From: Aureliella helgolandensis
GTDB lineage: Bacteria; Planctomycetota; Planctomycetia; Pirellulales; Pirellulaceae
Reading direction: 5' to 3'
NCBI RefSeq assembly: GCF_007752135.1
Contig: NZ_CP036298.1
Span: forward strand, 6,076,859-6,140,858
DNA: 64,000 bases
The notes under the pieces were generated by a model that made no database searches, was not told the origin of the DNA, and was given only the letters and a program-made list of their open reading frames with translations. Shown piece after piece: positions 36,062 to 42,947 of this stretch. Position 1 is the stretch's first letter. Each line of letters opens with the position of its first letter. A program made the translations under genes and the position numbers.

Positions 36062-36085
36062 TCGTGTGAGACAAGCCCTTCAGTC

Positions 36086-36165
36086 GGATAACGTTGCGGA
36101 TCAGCGGGGGCCGGGAGTTGAGCATCCATTTGTGAAAACTGACCACCGGCCCTCCGGGCGAGTAG
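36086..36165 (-). repeat. attC: attC-like site, incomplete on its 5' side
   Basis: Minus strand: arm GGAGGGCCGG, loop with TTTTCACAAATGGATGCTCA, arm CCGGCCCCCGC, then CTGATCCGCAACGTTATCC with R' GTTATCC. The loop is nearly identical to that of the site at 34892. I cannot find an R'' box upstream, so the site may have been damaged when the neighbouring intron region decayed. Confidence 0.7.
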
Positions 36166-36277
36166 GAAGCAGTCTTTCAAGTTTAGGTCGAGGTTTGTGT
36201 TTATCCGTTGCCACGAGTTTCCTCGTTGTGGTGTCACAATATTACGACCCTGCTCAATTGTACGTGCGACCCCTCTC

Positions 36278-36311
36278 AGAACCGGACTAGCCCCGTTAAA
36301 GCATCCGGCTC
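36278..36311 (-). ncRNA. group II intron domain V
   Basis: A 34-nt element, the canonical length, that begins with GAGC (the catalytic AGC triad at positions 2-4). Its outer stem GAGCCGGA pairs with TCCGGTTC and is closed by a GC-rich upper stem. It lies between the maturase C-terminus and the presumed intron 3' end, as expected. Confidence 0.75.
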
Positions 36312-36336
36312 CCAGCTAACACTTGTCACCAATATC

Positions 36337-36938
36337 TCACACACTGCGACTCAACGCAATCAAGTCCGTTATCCGGCCAGGAAGTGCCAACGGATGTCGT
36401 TCCAAAAACAGACGGTACTTCGGCCAACTGAGCAGCGAGCCTTTATGGCTGCGGCGACGCATCCAGCGAAAGCCTAGACGACGAGCGGCTTCGCGGTACT
36501 TCAGCAACCAACGCCAATTGTCATTGACATTGTAGTACTGATAGTGACCACTGAGTTTCGCATTAAGCGTCGGCCAGACTTCGGCGATCGGAGTCGTCAA
36601 GTTCTCGCGGAACCATTCCTTCAGCGAAGCTACCTTCTGTCGGAACTTCTTCGTGGCAGTTTTCCTTATAAGTTGTTGAACCCAATCGCCCCGTCGCGGA
36701 CTGCTTGATTAGTGATGCAGTCCAGCCGGGTTAGCAGTGGTTCCCCGTCTCTGTGTACGGACACTGCCCGGACTGGACTGCGTGTTAGCTTGACCGCCTT
36801 CCCTCCACTGGGATTACCCAGCTTCGTTTCACATGATTGGCATTCATGCGGCATCGGTACTATTCGGTCATCCGACTCCCAGAACACCATTTGCCGCTCT
36901 CGCTTGTTAGGCTTCTTAGGCATACTCAATGCTTCCAT
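36337..36938 (-). pseudogene. group II intron reverse transcriptase/maturase, core deleted
   Basis: Two fragments are joined out of frame near 36670. The first (36666-36938) is the N-terminal leader of intron-encoded proteins (KKPNKRERQMVFWESDDRIV, GGKAVKLTRSPVRAVSVHRD). The second (36337 to about 36665) is the C-terminal maturase end (KTATKKFRQKVASLKEWFRE, LNAKLSGHYQYYNVNDNWRW, LGFRWMRRRSHKG, LSWPKYRLFLERHPLALP). The roughly 300 residues between them are absent, including the reverse-transcriptase YADD region. The protein cannot reverse transcribe; the intron could move only with a helper. Confidence 0.85.
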
Positions 36939-37296
36939 GATTGGTTTTCACGTAAGTTCAAGAGCGTCTGGGCCTCACTGGTTACTTGAATGTCTCAGGG
37001 GTTAGCGCGAATGGATCTTCGACTCCGGGACTCCCACTGCCGCTCGCCAAGAGCGCGACGGTGAGTATTCCCTTCCAGCATGCAAAGACCTTGGGCAGAT
37101 TCCAACAGAAACCGAATTTCGGAGCTCAATCTCGTTCTGGGCGGGACAGCCAGTCCCTACCTTTCATCCTCGCTACCTTTCTTGGCTACACATCAACCGA
37201 CGACTTCGGCATGACGCCTTATACTTCGGTTGCAAGCCCAAATAATGAGCCTGGGGCTAGCAGCTACTCATGCGGGATTCACACCCGCTAGTCATT

Positions 37297-37336
37297 CAAG
37301 CATCTCCAGTTCGATTCTTGCATGGCATGGTTATTG
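37297..37336 (-). repeat. attC: left half of an attC interrupted by the group II intron
   Basis: Minus strand: R'' CAATAAC (37330-37336) is followed by CATGCCATGCA, the same wording as the complete site at 37798 (CTATGCCATGCA). R'' is the exact reverse complement of the first bases of its own cassette at 37798-37804 (GTTATTG). The matching 3' half is not adjacent; the intron remnant begins instead. Confidence 0.75.
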
Positions 37337-37376
37337 CTTTTTACAGCGATGCCACTCGTTGCCCGCGATTCTCCAC

Positions 37377-37745
37377 CTACAGATCAGCGAGAACGACTGG
37401 CTCGCCAATTTCTCGAATCTGGGCACGACGTACCAGTCGATAGTTTTCATTATGATTGCTGCTTTGGGATTGAATCGAATTCTCATCAAAAGCACGTGGC
37501 TCGACTCGATAAATCGTCCACCCTTGGGCCGTAGCTTCGCCGTAAACCACAGCATCAACCCGTTCAAGAGCTGCGCGTGTAACTACGGCAGAAGAACCCG
37601 TTTTGATGACAACCCGGCTACCATTCCAATCGAATTCATTGCTGCTATTGGATAACCTGTTGGCTCTCAACAATGCGCCAATTGCATCTGCGTGGTTGTA
37701 ACCATTCTCGAGACCTTGGCGGCCAGTTTCGGAGTCTTGGGGCAT
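37377..37745 (-). CDS. cassette-borne hypothetical protein (122 aa)
   Basis: 122 residues, soluble. The N-terminal helix (ENGYNHADAIGALLRANRLS) is followed by SNEFDWNGSRVVIKTGSSAV and RVDAVVYGEATAQGWTIYRV. The 'WNG..VVIKTG' strand-turn-strand and following helix recall small restriction-endonuclease-like or DNA-binding cassette proteins, but this is only a resemblance. It has an attC upstream (37798-37888) and the interrupted attC downstream. The start ATG lies 58 bp inside the cassette boundary. Confidence 0.6.
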   Translation of the reverse strand: MPQDSETGRQGLENGYNHADAIGALLRANRLSNSSNEFDWNGSRVVIKTGSSAVVTRAALERVDAVVYGEATAQGWTIYRVEPRAFDENSIQSQSSNHNENYRLVRRAQIREIGEPVVLADL

Positions 37746-37797
37746 TGGATTTTTGTTTCTGTTTCATTCAAAAAGGGAGATGCCAATGGGGAGCATG

Positions 37798-37888
37798 CAA
37801 TAACGGCGGACATCACCGAGGACGCGCGAAAGACTCTCCGTTGCGAAATCGCCCGACTCGCGTCCTTCGGTGCATGGCATAGTTTAAC
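37798..37888 (-). repeat. attC: attC site of the PEP-CTERM cassette
   Basis: 91 bp. It starts three bases after the upstream gene's stop with R'' GTTAAAC, then arm CACCGAAGGACGCG, a ~30-nt loop, arm CGCGTCCTCGGTG with one extrahelical A opposite, and R' GTTATTG. It is complete and probably functional in structure. Confidence 0.85.
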
Positions 37889-37891
37889 CGC

Positions 37892-38653
37892 TCAGATCGT
37901 CTGCCGCCGTCGGCGGATCAGCGAGCAAAATCCCGTGATCGCAATAAGAGCAACCGTAGAACTCGGTTCCGGTATCGCCGTGCTTTCAAAACGGAAGTCA
38001 CTTATAACTTGAGTAATTCCACTGCCACTGGAAGCACCAAACCCAATGAACGCATTGCCGTCTCCTATTGAAGACTGTAGCGTTGGGGAGACAAAATAAT
38101 TTCTAGTGAATGGCGTGTTGATGCCATCGGCAACAGTCACGTTTAGGATGCTTCCGTTGTAATCGACCAGGACATCGAAACCCGCTCCTCCTGGAAAATG
38201 GGGAGCGACATTGGCCGCTCCACTACCAATCACACCATTTCGATAAAAACCAACTTCAGTTGTATTGGTGGAGCCATTCAATTCCAACGTGACTCCTGCG
38301 CTTTCGGCAATTCCTTGAAAGCCGTAGTTGAAATTCGAGTTGCTGATTACACCCAGCCCTCGAGGGTCGTTATGGACAGCAAAGGTGAGGCCATATCCAC
38401 TACCGAAATTGCCATTAGAAACCTGGTAGTGAAATGAGGCAGAGAAGTCATCAATTCCTTGTGCTTGATTGAACCACAAGCTTCGGTTTTGATTACTACC
38501 ACTGGTGATTTCAATTCGGTCAGATGAAATAGCGGCCGGAGAGCCCGCATCCGATTGATTATAAGTCCAATCCGAAAAGTTACCGAAAGTTACGACTGCC
38601 GCGTCGGCTGACGTTGCCAGTAGGATTGTCATAAGGAAGTATGCGAATTTCAT
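37892..38653 (-). CDS. lectin-like PEP-CTERM protein carried by a gene cassette
   Basis: 253 residues. Signal peptide MKFAYFLMTILLATSADAA; the mature part is a beta sandwich resembling L-type (legume-like) lectins: DDFSASFHYQVSNG, GYGLTFAVHNDPRGLGVI, GFQGIAESAGVTLELNGS, EVGFYRNG. The C-terminus is a complete PEP-CTERM sorting tag: IPEPSS, hydrophobic helix (TVALIAITGFCSLI), then RRRR. It would be exported and processed by an exosortase/archaeosortase-type enzyme to the surface or exopolysaccharide. It sits between two attC sites, so it is a mobile cassette gene rather than phage cargo. Sugar binding is predicted from fold similarity only. Confidence 0.85.
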   Translation of the reverse strand: MKFAYFLMTILLATSADAAVVTFGNFSDWTYNQSDAGSPAAISSDRIEITSGSNQNRSLWFNQAQGIDDFSASFHYQVSNGNFGSGYGLTFAVHNDPRGLGVISNSNFNYGFQGIAESAGVTLELNGSTNTTEVGFYRNGVIGSGAANVAPHFPGGAGFDVLVDYNGSILNVTVADGINTPFTRNYFVSPTLQSSIGDGNAFIGFGASSGSGITQVISDFRFESTAIPEPSSTVALIAITGFCSLIRRRRQTI

Positions 38654-38717
38654 TGGAACGCCTTCGAGGAAGTGTCACATAACGAGAAATCTAATATGGT
38701 CAGCAAATCTAACAATG

Positions 38718-38808
38718 GGTGAACGGCCATGTTCACGGTGTTCCGGGAGTTGACTGGTTGTGCAAAGTTGTTCCGCCTCCGGAACTACCGTACAACAGTT
38801 GGTTCGCC
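38718..38808 (-). repeat. attC: attC site of the 194-residue cassette
   Basis: 91 bp. It begins one base after the gene's stop: R'' GGCGAAC, arm ACGGTAGTTCCGG, loop, arm CCGGAACACCGT with one extrahelical A, R' GTTCACC. R'' is the exact reverse complement of GTTCGCC at 39395-39401, where this cassette starts. Confidence 0.85.
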
Positions 38809-38809
38809 T

Positions 38810-39394
38810 TTACTTGGGCCATTTAAGAATATCAACGGTAGTAGGTCCGTCGTCGTGAAAGCTGAAGCCAACGAAGAACGGCGAGCTAGTCTTCATGGAG
38901 TCAAAGGCACGCTCTTTAACCAATCGCTCTATAGTGCGCCACATCGAAATTCTGGCGTTTCCTTCGATGTAGCTATCGTCTCCATCTTCATCACTCTTCT
39001 CAACACCATTTTTCTTCGCGATCTTTCTCCACTCCGAAAGGTCTACCTCAGCGAATTCGCCGAAATCGAAATCGCCCGAATCAGTGTTGTATATTTCTAA
39101 AGGCGGACAGTTGAGTCCGTGCTTGGCCAACTCCCACGCACGCTTACCCTTGCAAGTCGCGCGGCGACTCTTCTTTGTCGATTTGAATGAGTCCAGACTA
39201 ACATCAGAATTGTTTGAAACAGAGTCGATACTTATGCCCACACGTCCGTCTGCAACGTCGTCTGAATCGAGAAAAAAACAGCGGACCTCCGTAATTGGCT
39301 CTTCTTTGCAGAAGGCCTTAATTGCCCGAATCGCTGCTTTGTGTAGTTTCTCTTCAGCTTGTTTTAATTCGTCTTCGTACATGCGTTCTTTCAT
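38810..39394 (-). CDS. cassette-borne hypothetical cytosolic protein (194 aa)
   Basis: 194 residues, soluble, charged. An N-terminal helix (YEDELKQAEEKLHKAAIRAI) is followed by an alpha/beta body (EVRCFFLDSDDVADGRVGIS, GKRAWELAKHGLNCPPLEIY) and a late helix (ARISMWRTIERLVKERAFDS). The overall look is of the small cytosolic proteins often encoded as immunity or stress factors in cassette arrays, but I cannot name a family. The start codon is immediately inside the cassette boundary (TTCGCCATG). It is the first cassette of the array. Confidence 0.7.
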   Translation of the reverse strand: MKERMYEDELKQAEEKLHKAAIRAIKAFCKEEPITEVRCFFLDSDDVADGRVGISIDSVSNNSDVSLDSFKSTKKSRRATCKGKRAWELAKHGLNCPPLEIYNTDSGDFDFGEFAEVDLSEWRKIAKKNGVEKSDEDGDDSYIEGNARISMWRTIERLVKERAFDSMKTSSPFFVGFSFHDDGPTTVDILKWPK

Positions 39395-39400
39395 GGCGAA

Positions 39401-39411
39401 CTTGTTAACAA
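39401..39411 (-). other. possible attI-like recombination junction
   Basis: The palindromic TTGTTAACAA abuts the G|TT crossover of the first cassette, giving TTAACAAG|TTCGCC, reminiscent of the AACAAAG|TT simple site of attI. No integron integrase is nearby. It could equally be the 3' half of a decayed attC. Confidence 0.3.
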
Positions 39412-39741
39412 CCTTGGTAAATTAGAACAATTACATGTACAAGGGGATTATCCTGAGCCCGGTGGGCAATTATCCTCATTCAAGGCCCCGATTATCCACA
39501 TCCTTAGGCGGAATTCCAATCTGAAAGGGCATGCACGACTCAAAATTGGTAGATTGGTTCGCCATCGGGTGGTGGGTAAAAGGAAGGTTTCTCGCAAGGC
39601 CTATCGATGAAGAAGCGGGATCCCAGTGGAACCGATAGTTGGAGAAGGTGCCCCCCAGTTAGTGACGAGAAGTGGAAGAGGGTTGTGTCAAATCTACTGT
39701 CACACTCCCATCTTACCCAACGAAAACAGGCATGTTCCACA
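39412..39741. other. gene-free stretch between array and attR
   Basis: No convincing gene on either strand. It contains the three spaced ATTATCC heptamers (39447-39497) and otherwise ordinary AT-richer DNA. Confidence 0.5.
39447..39497. repeat. three ATTATCC heptamers at 22-bp period
   Basis: ATTATCC occurs at 39447-39453, 39469-39475 and 39491-39497, each 22 bp apart (about two helical turns), so they face the same side of the helix. This is the geometry of a multi-site protein binding region, such as integrase arm sites or a transposon end. It lies about 245 bp inside attR. Confidence 0.65.
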
Positions 39742-39788
39742 GACTCTTAATCAGCGGGTCCAAGGTTCGAGTCCTTGCGGGGGTACTA
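39742..39788 (+). repeat. attR: attR, 47-bp tRNA-Lys 3' half
   Basis: Identical to 15341-15387. It contains only the anticodon-to-3'-end part of the tRNA, with unrelated sequence where the 5' half should be, so it is not a functional tRNA. The minus strand of this core is open in the frame of the neighbouring integrase pseudogene (PARTRTLDPLIKS). Confidence 0.95.
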
Positions 39789-39795
39789 AGCACAG

Positions 39796-39846
39796 AATCC
39801 CTGGGAATCCCCAAGCCTCTATGGCGGGTTTTCCCAGGGATTTTTT
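39796..39846 (+). terminator. rho-independent terminator, originally of tRNA-Lys
   Basis: A perfect 12-bp stem (AATCCCTGGGAA / TTCCCAGGGATT) around a 23-base loop is followed by six T. It stands right of attR, where the displaced 3' flank of the tRNA should be after integration. Confidence 0.75.
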
Positions 39847-39849
39847 CGT

Positions 39850-40090
39850 TTCGCGGGGCAGGGGAGGCCTGCTGACGTGCAGGGCGGTTACCACCGCTGC
39901 CTTCGAGAAAGTCTGGCAGCTTCCTAATCGGCGCACTAACGGCTCTCTCCCATTGCTCGTCAGTCACCTGGAGGTAATACCTTTCAGCAACGCGGCTCGA
40001 ATGTCCCATCCATGCGTTGATGACGTGGTCGGGAAACTTCTCTTGCATGTCCGTGAGTTCAGCACCACCTCAAGGCACCATGCGCCATGC
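39850..40090 (-). pseudogene. int: second tyrosine integrase, C-terminal remnant
   Basis: Minus-strand frame 39713-40048 carries the last part of a planctomycete-type phage/island integrase: EKFPDHVINAWMGHSSRVAE (conserved His box) and RYYLQVTDEQWERAV (nucleophile Tyr). It is followed by a tail that continues into the antisense of the attachment core. Upstream in the same frame GGAELTD is preceded by a stop (TGA), and the catalytic core is missing. It belongs to a different integrase group from the fragment at attL. I read it as a relic of an earlier element that used the same tRNA. Confidence 0.75.
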
Positions 40091-40160
40091 GAAGCTACGA
40101 GGGATCAAGCAAGAGGCCTTCATGTGGCGCAAAAACCACCCCATTTCCTGTTTCACTCCG

Positions 40161-41966
40161 CTATTGGGCCGACGGTTTCGGGGATTCGCTGGCGAGCATC
40201 TCGGCTGCGACCATCAGCGCCATGGCGCCGCCGCGTTCGTCCAGGCCGAGGATGGCGGGGCGGTCGAGGTACTGGCGCAACGACATCTGTTTTCCAGTTC
40301 CGGTGCAGACGTCGAACAGTCTGCCGTCGGGGCCTACACGGAGTTTGATCGCCTCCCAGGCGCGCTGTGCGACAGGCCTATAATGATTTTCGTCGAGCCA
40401 GCCGTGGCTCAGCCCACGGAGGATCGCGAAGGTGATCATGCAGGTGCTAGTTAGTTCGCGATAGCTGCCGGGATGGTCGATCACTTGATGCCACGTCCCC
40501 GTGGGATCCTGGTGGATGACGAGCGCGGCGATATGGGCGCGAAATGCGGCTAGCATCTCGTCCCGGATCGGCTCGACGACTGACCGATCAATAACACGCG
40601 ATTCCAGCACCGCGTCCAAATCAGTGAGGGCGATCGCCAATCCGAGCGCGGGAAATCCATTGCCGCGTCCCCAGGGCGATTCATTCAAAGGCGAGTGACG
40701 GTACAGCCCGTCGTCTCGCAAGCAGAGATCCCGCATGAAGTCGAGATGCCGAATCGCCATCTCGATGTACTTCGCATCGCCGGTGAAGCGTCCTGCTGCG
40801 GTCAGAATCGGACAGGCCATGAAGACGGCATCGCTCATCTCGCTGTGGAACGGCATCGCCTCGTGCGGCTTGCCGTCTTCATCGAAGGCGTAGTCGGCCG
40901 CCTCAGTGATCAGCTCGACATAACGGTGATCCCCAGTGGTGCGGGCCAGTTCCGCGAAGACGAGATGACCGGCGAGATGGCTGCCGGAGGCACGATCGTC
41001 GAGTGATGGTTTCTCTGCCAAGTAGTAAGGCGCGACGATCTCTTCCACGGACTTCAGAGAATCAGCGTCGCCGGTCAATTCGGCGAAGCGTGTCCGCGCC
41101 ACCAGTGCTAGCGCTGGCTGATACATGACGGTGTTCAGATGATTGCCGTAGTGCATAAGCAGTTCAGTCACAACTTGGCTGGGAGTGCGATCGAGCCGAG
41201 CAATTGCGTTTCGACGGCATGCCGAAAAGGGGCCTTGCGGCTGCGGATTCTGCTTTGAAAGAAATCCCATCGTCGAAAAGCCTGAGTATTCAAGCACGGC
41301 GGGTAGTTGCAGCGTCATCTCGCGATTCCAGACGGCCGGCCAGCGGAGTACGTACATATCGCCCCACCCCGCGGCGGGCTTCCTGCGCAGGGCTCCACCG
41401 AGCGAATCCTGGGGCCAAGCCACATCCTTGCCTTCGGCCTCGAACACCTGCTGCCAGACAGTATCGTGCGGCCCCACAAGCTCAAACACGGCATCAGGAG
41501 CAAACCAGCCGAGAAACCGCCAGATGTAGGCGGCCGTGGCTGCGTCACTGCTGCCGTAAACCTGCCCTTCAGGCGGAAATGTGAGTGGGACGGTCGGCGT
41601 CGCCTCCGATGATTCGGCGATCGGAACAAATGCTGCACACCAGCCATGAAGCAAAGAGTCCTCATTCTGACGCTGGCGTAAATTCTCGATAAAGCCGGCG
41701 ACGGACTCCGGTGAAACGTCGAGAGTTTCGACCATCACCACGCGCACTTTCGACGTCCGGTAGTCAAGCGCATCCTCATCCATCAAGCACCAGATCGGCG
41801 ATCCCTGTGGTGTAACGCCAATCGGCAACCGAACCATACCTGGCCATTGAACGTCGGCGAATGCCGCTTCGATCTGGGCATTGAGCTCGCCTTGCTTGTC
41901 GTCGGCAAGGGAAGGCACGGCGATTGTGCTGAGGACGACTGCTGTAAGAATTGTTCGGATCATCAT
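40161..41966 (-). CDS. secreted GH88/GH105-like unsaturated-uronyl hydrolase
   Basis: 601 residues with signal peptide (MIRTILTAVVLSTIAVPSLA). About residues 30-215 form an extra N-terminal domain (LTFPPEGQVYGSSDAATAAY, WRFLGWFAPDAVFELVG), reminiscent of metallopeptidase-like modules but lacking a full zinc motif. Residues ~235-595 are an (alpha/alpha)6 barrel of the GH88/GH105 type: KPHEAMPFHSEMSDAVFMAC with the catalytic-region Asp, DGLYRHSPLNESPWGRGNGF (a hallmark WGRGNGW-like loop), then GTWHQVID and MITFAILRGLSHGWLDE. Such enzymes hydrolyse the unsaturated end left by polysaccharide lyases. At 601 residues it is longer than the usual ~380. It ends against the integrase pseudogene. Confidence 0.85.
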   Translation of the reverse strand: MMIRTILTAVVLSTIAVPSLADDKQGELNAQIEAAFADVQWPGMVRLPIGVTPQGSPIWCLMDEDALDYRTSKVRVVMVETLDVSPESVAGFIENLRQRQNEDSLLHGWCAAFVPIAESSEATPTVPLTFPPEGQVYGSSDAATAAYIWRFLGWFAPDAVFELVGPHDTVWQQVFEAEGKDVAWPQDSLGGALRRKPAAGWGDMYVLRWPAVWNREMTLQLPAVLEYSGFSTMGFLSKQNPQPQGPFSACRRNAIARLDRTPSQVVTELLMHYGNHLNTVMYQPALALVARTRFAELTGDADSLKSVEEIVAPYYLAEKPSLDDRASGSHLAGHLVFAELARTTGDHRYVELITEAADYAFDEDGKPHEAMPFHSEMSDAVFMACPILTAAGRFTGDAKYIEMAIRHLDFMRDLCLRDDGLYRHSPLNESPWGRGNGFPALGLAIALTDLDAVLESRVIDRSVVEPIRDEMLAAFRAHIAALVIHQDPTGTWHQVIDHPGSYRELTSTCMITFAILRGLSHGWLDENHYRPVAQRAWEAIKLRVGPDGRLFDVCTGTGKQMSLRQYLDRPAILGLDERGGAMALMVAAEMLASESPKPSAQ

Positions 41967-42143
41967 TACGTCCTCTCATGCTGGGCGGGAATAGCGAGCG
42001 ACCGGTATGGACCGGTATGCCGAAGCCTTAACGGTAGCAGTAAAGCCAGACTTGTGGTAGCCAAAAGACATTGATCCGAACAATAACGCAAGGCGATAGG
42101 CACACGCTGCCCGTGCCGAGACTGCGCCGCGCTTGTTACGAGC

Positions 42144-42893
42144 CTACTCCAGAGGAATTCGGCGGGGGACCGCCGAGCTGCTTTGTTTGCAGTTGCGGCG
42201 TCTTCTGAATACGTTGACACCAACGGCGCAAAGCAGCAATAGGCTCGATGAGGGTTCGGGAACAGCCGTTACGCGGATGGTACCGAAGTTGGTGAATTGG
42301 GTTCCGTTGGCCACGTTGTCGGCGCTGGTTGCAAACGATTGAGCGGCGATTGCAACTGGTTGAGGGCCCCCGTTGAACACACTAAAGGTGGAACTTCGAT
42401 CGAGTGAAATCTCGAAGTCGCTTGGCTTAGAATCGCTGCGGACTGCGGCGAGCTCTAGTGTTGCCACAAGCTTGGGAGTGGTACCAACCAGGATGGTATT
42501 GCCACTGGGAAAGCCGATGTATCCAGCTACGCTGTCGCTCTGAACCAATTGTTGACGATTGCCATTCGCATCTTGCCTGACCGAAGTGAAACCTGTGCCA
42601 GTCTGTCCCGAAAAGATGTAGCCTGAGTCGCTAAGTTCCGACTTGCTTTGATCGGCTGATGGTCGAAACTCAAGTATGCCGGCACCCCCGAATTGGGGCG
42701 CGGAAATGTTGAACTTCAGATCGTAGATCCCGACATTTACCTCTCCAGCAGAATTGTGGACATACACGTTCACCGAGCTTGGGGTGCCGACTTGCACTTG
42801 TACGTCTTGGATTTCAATAATCAAGTCAGCTCTACAGCAATTGCCCGCCGCAAAGACCAGCAGTAGCGCGAGCCCGCGAGTGATGATTCTCAT
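42144..42893 (-). CDS. PEP-CTERM protein with cohesin-like domain
   Basis: 249 residues from the ATG at 42893, preceded by TAGGTAA at good spacing. Signal peptide (MRIITRGLALLLVFAAGNCCRA); the body is a beta sandwich with features of cohesin or PEP-CTERM-associated domains: IEIQDVQVQVGTPSSVNVYV, EVNVGIYDLKFNISAP, KLVATLELAAVRSDS, DFEISLDRSSTFSVF. Sorting tail VPEPSS, hydrophobic LLLLCAVGVNVF, RRRR. A cohesin-like fold next to a dockerin-bearing giant protein is suggestive. The gene is 54 bp downstream of that gene on the same strand, so co-expression and a surface complex are possible. Exosortase-dependent anchoring is inferred from the tag. Confidence 0.8.
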   Translation of the reverse strand: MRIITRGLALLLVFAAGNCCRADLIIEIQDVQVQVGTPSSVNVYVHNSAGEVNVGIYDLKFNISAPQFGGAGILEFRPSADQSKSELSDSGYIFSGQTGTGFTSVRQDANGNRQQLVQSDSVAGYIGFPSGNTILVGTTPKLVATLELAAVRSDSKPSDFEISLDRSSTFSVFNGGPQPVAIAAQSFATSADNVANGTQFTNFGTIRVTAVPEPSSSLLLLCAVGVNVFRRRRNCKQSSSAVPRRIPLE

Positions 42894-42947
42894 ATTTCGG
42901 TTACCTAGTAGCAAAGAGAAAAGTATGGTTGTAATTAGAGTTTGGCT

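Larger units (their letters stand above)
36240..37300 (-). mobile_element. group II intron remnant inserted in an attC site
   Basis: Minus-strand intron-like DNA has a domain I-like start near 37290 (TAGCGGGTGTGAATCCCGC), two maturase fragments and a 34-nt domain V. At about 1.06 kb it is roughly half the size of a complete group IIC intron, because the reverse transcriptase core is missing. It lies just after the R'' half of an attC (37330-37336). Bacterial group IIC-attC introns are known to use attC hairpins as targets. Exact ends were not determined. Confidence 0.75.
15341..39788. mobile_element. defective prophage plus gene-cassette array integrated at tRNA-Lys
   Basis: The element is bounded by the 47-bp attL/attR repeat. 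Its left part (15.4-34.65 kb) is a block of head and tail genes, nearly all on the plus strand. Its right part (34.9-39.4 kb) is a minus-strand integron-type cassette array with a group II intron relic. The integrase is truncated, and no portal, replication, repressor or endolysin gene was found. At about 24 kb it is too small for an intact siphovirus of this head/tail complexity. I infer an inactive prophage that still keeps its structural genes, most likely immobile unless helped in trans. Confidence 0.88.

Noticed and set aside
37230-37655. Plus-strand frame of 141 codons
   Set aside because: Antisense to a cassette gene and the interrupted attC; no protein features.
39742-39788. Second tRNA-Lys
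   Set aside because: Only the 3' half is present; it is the attachment core duplicate.
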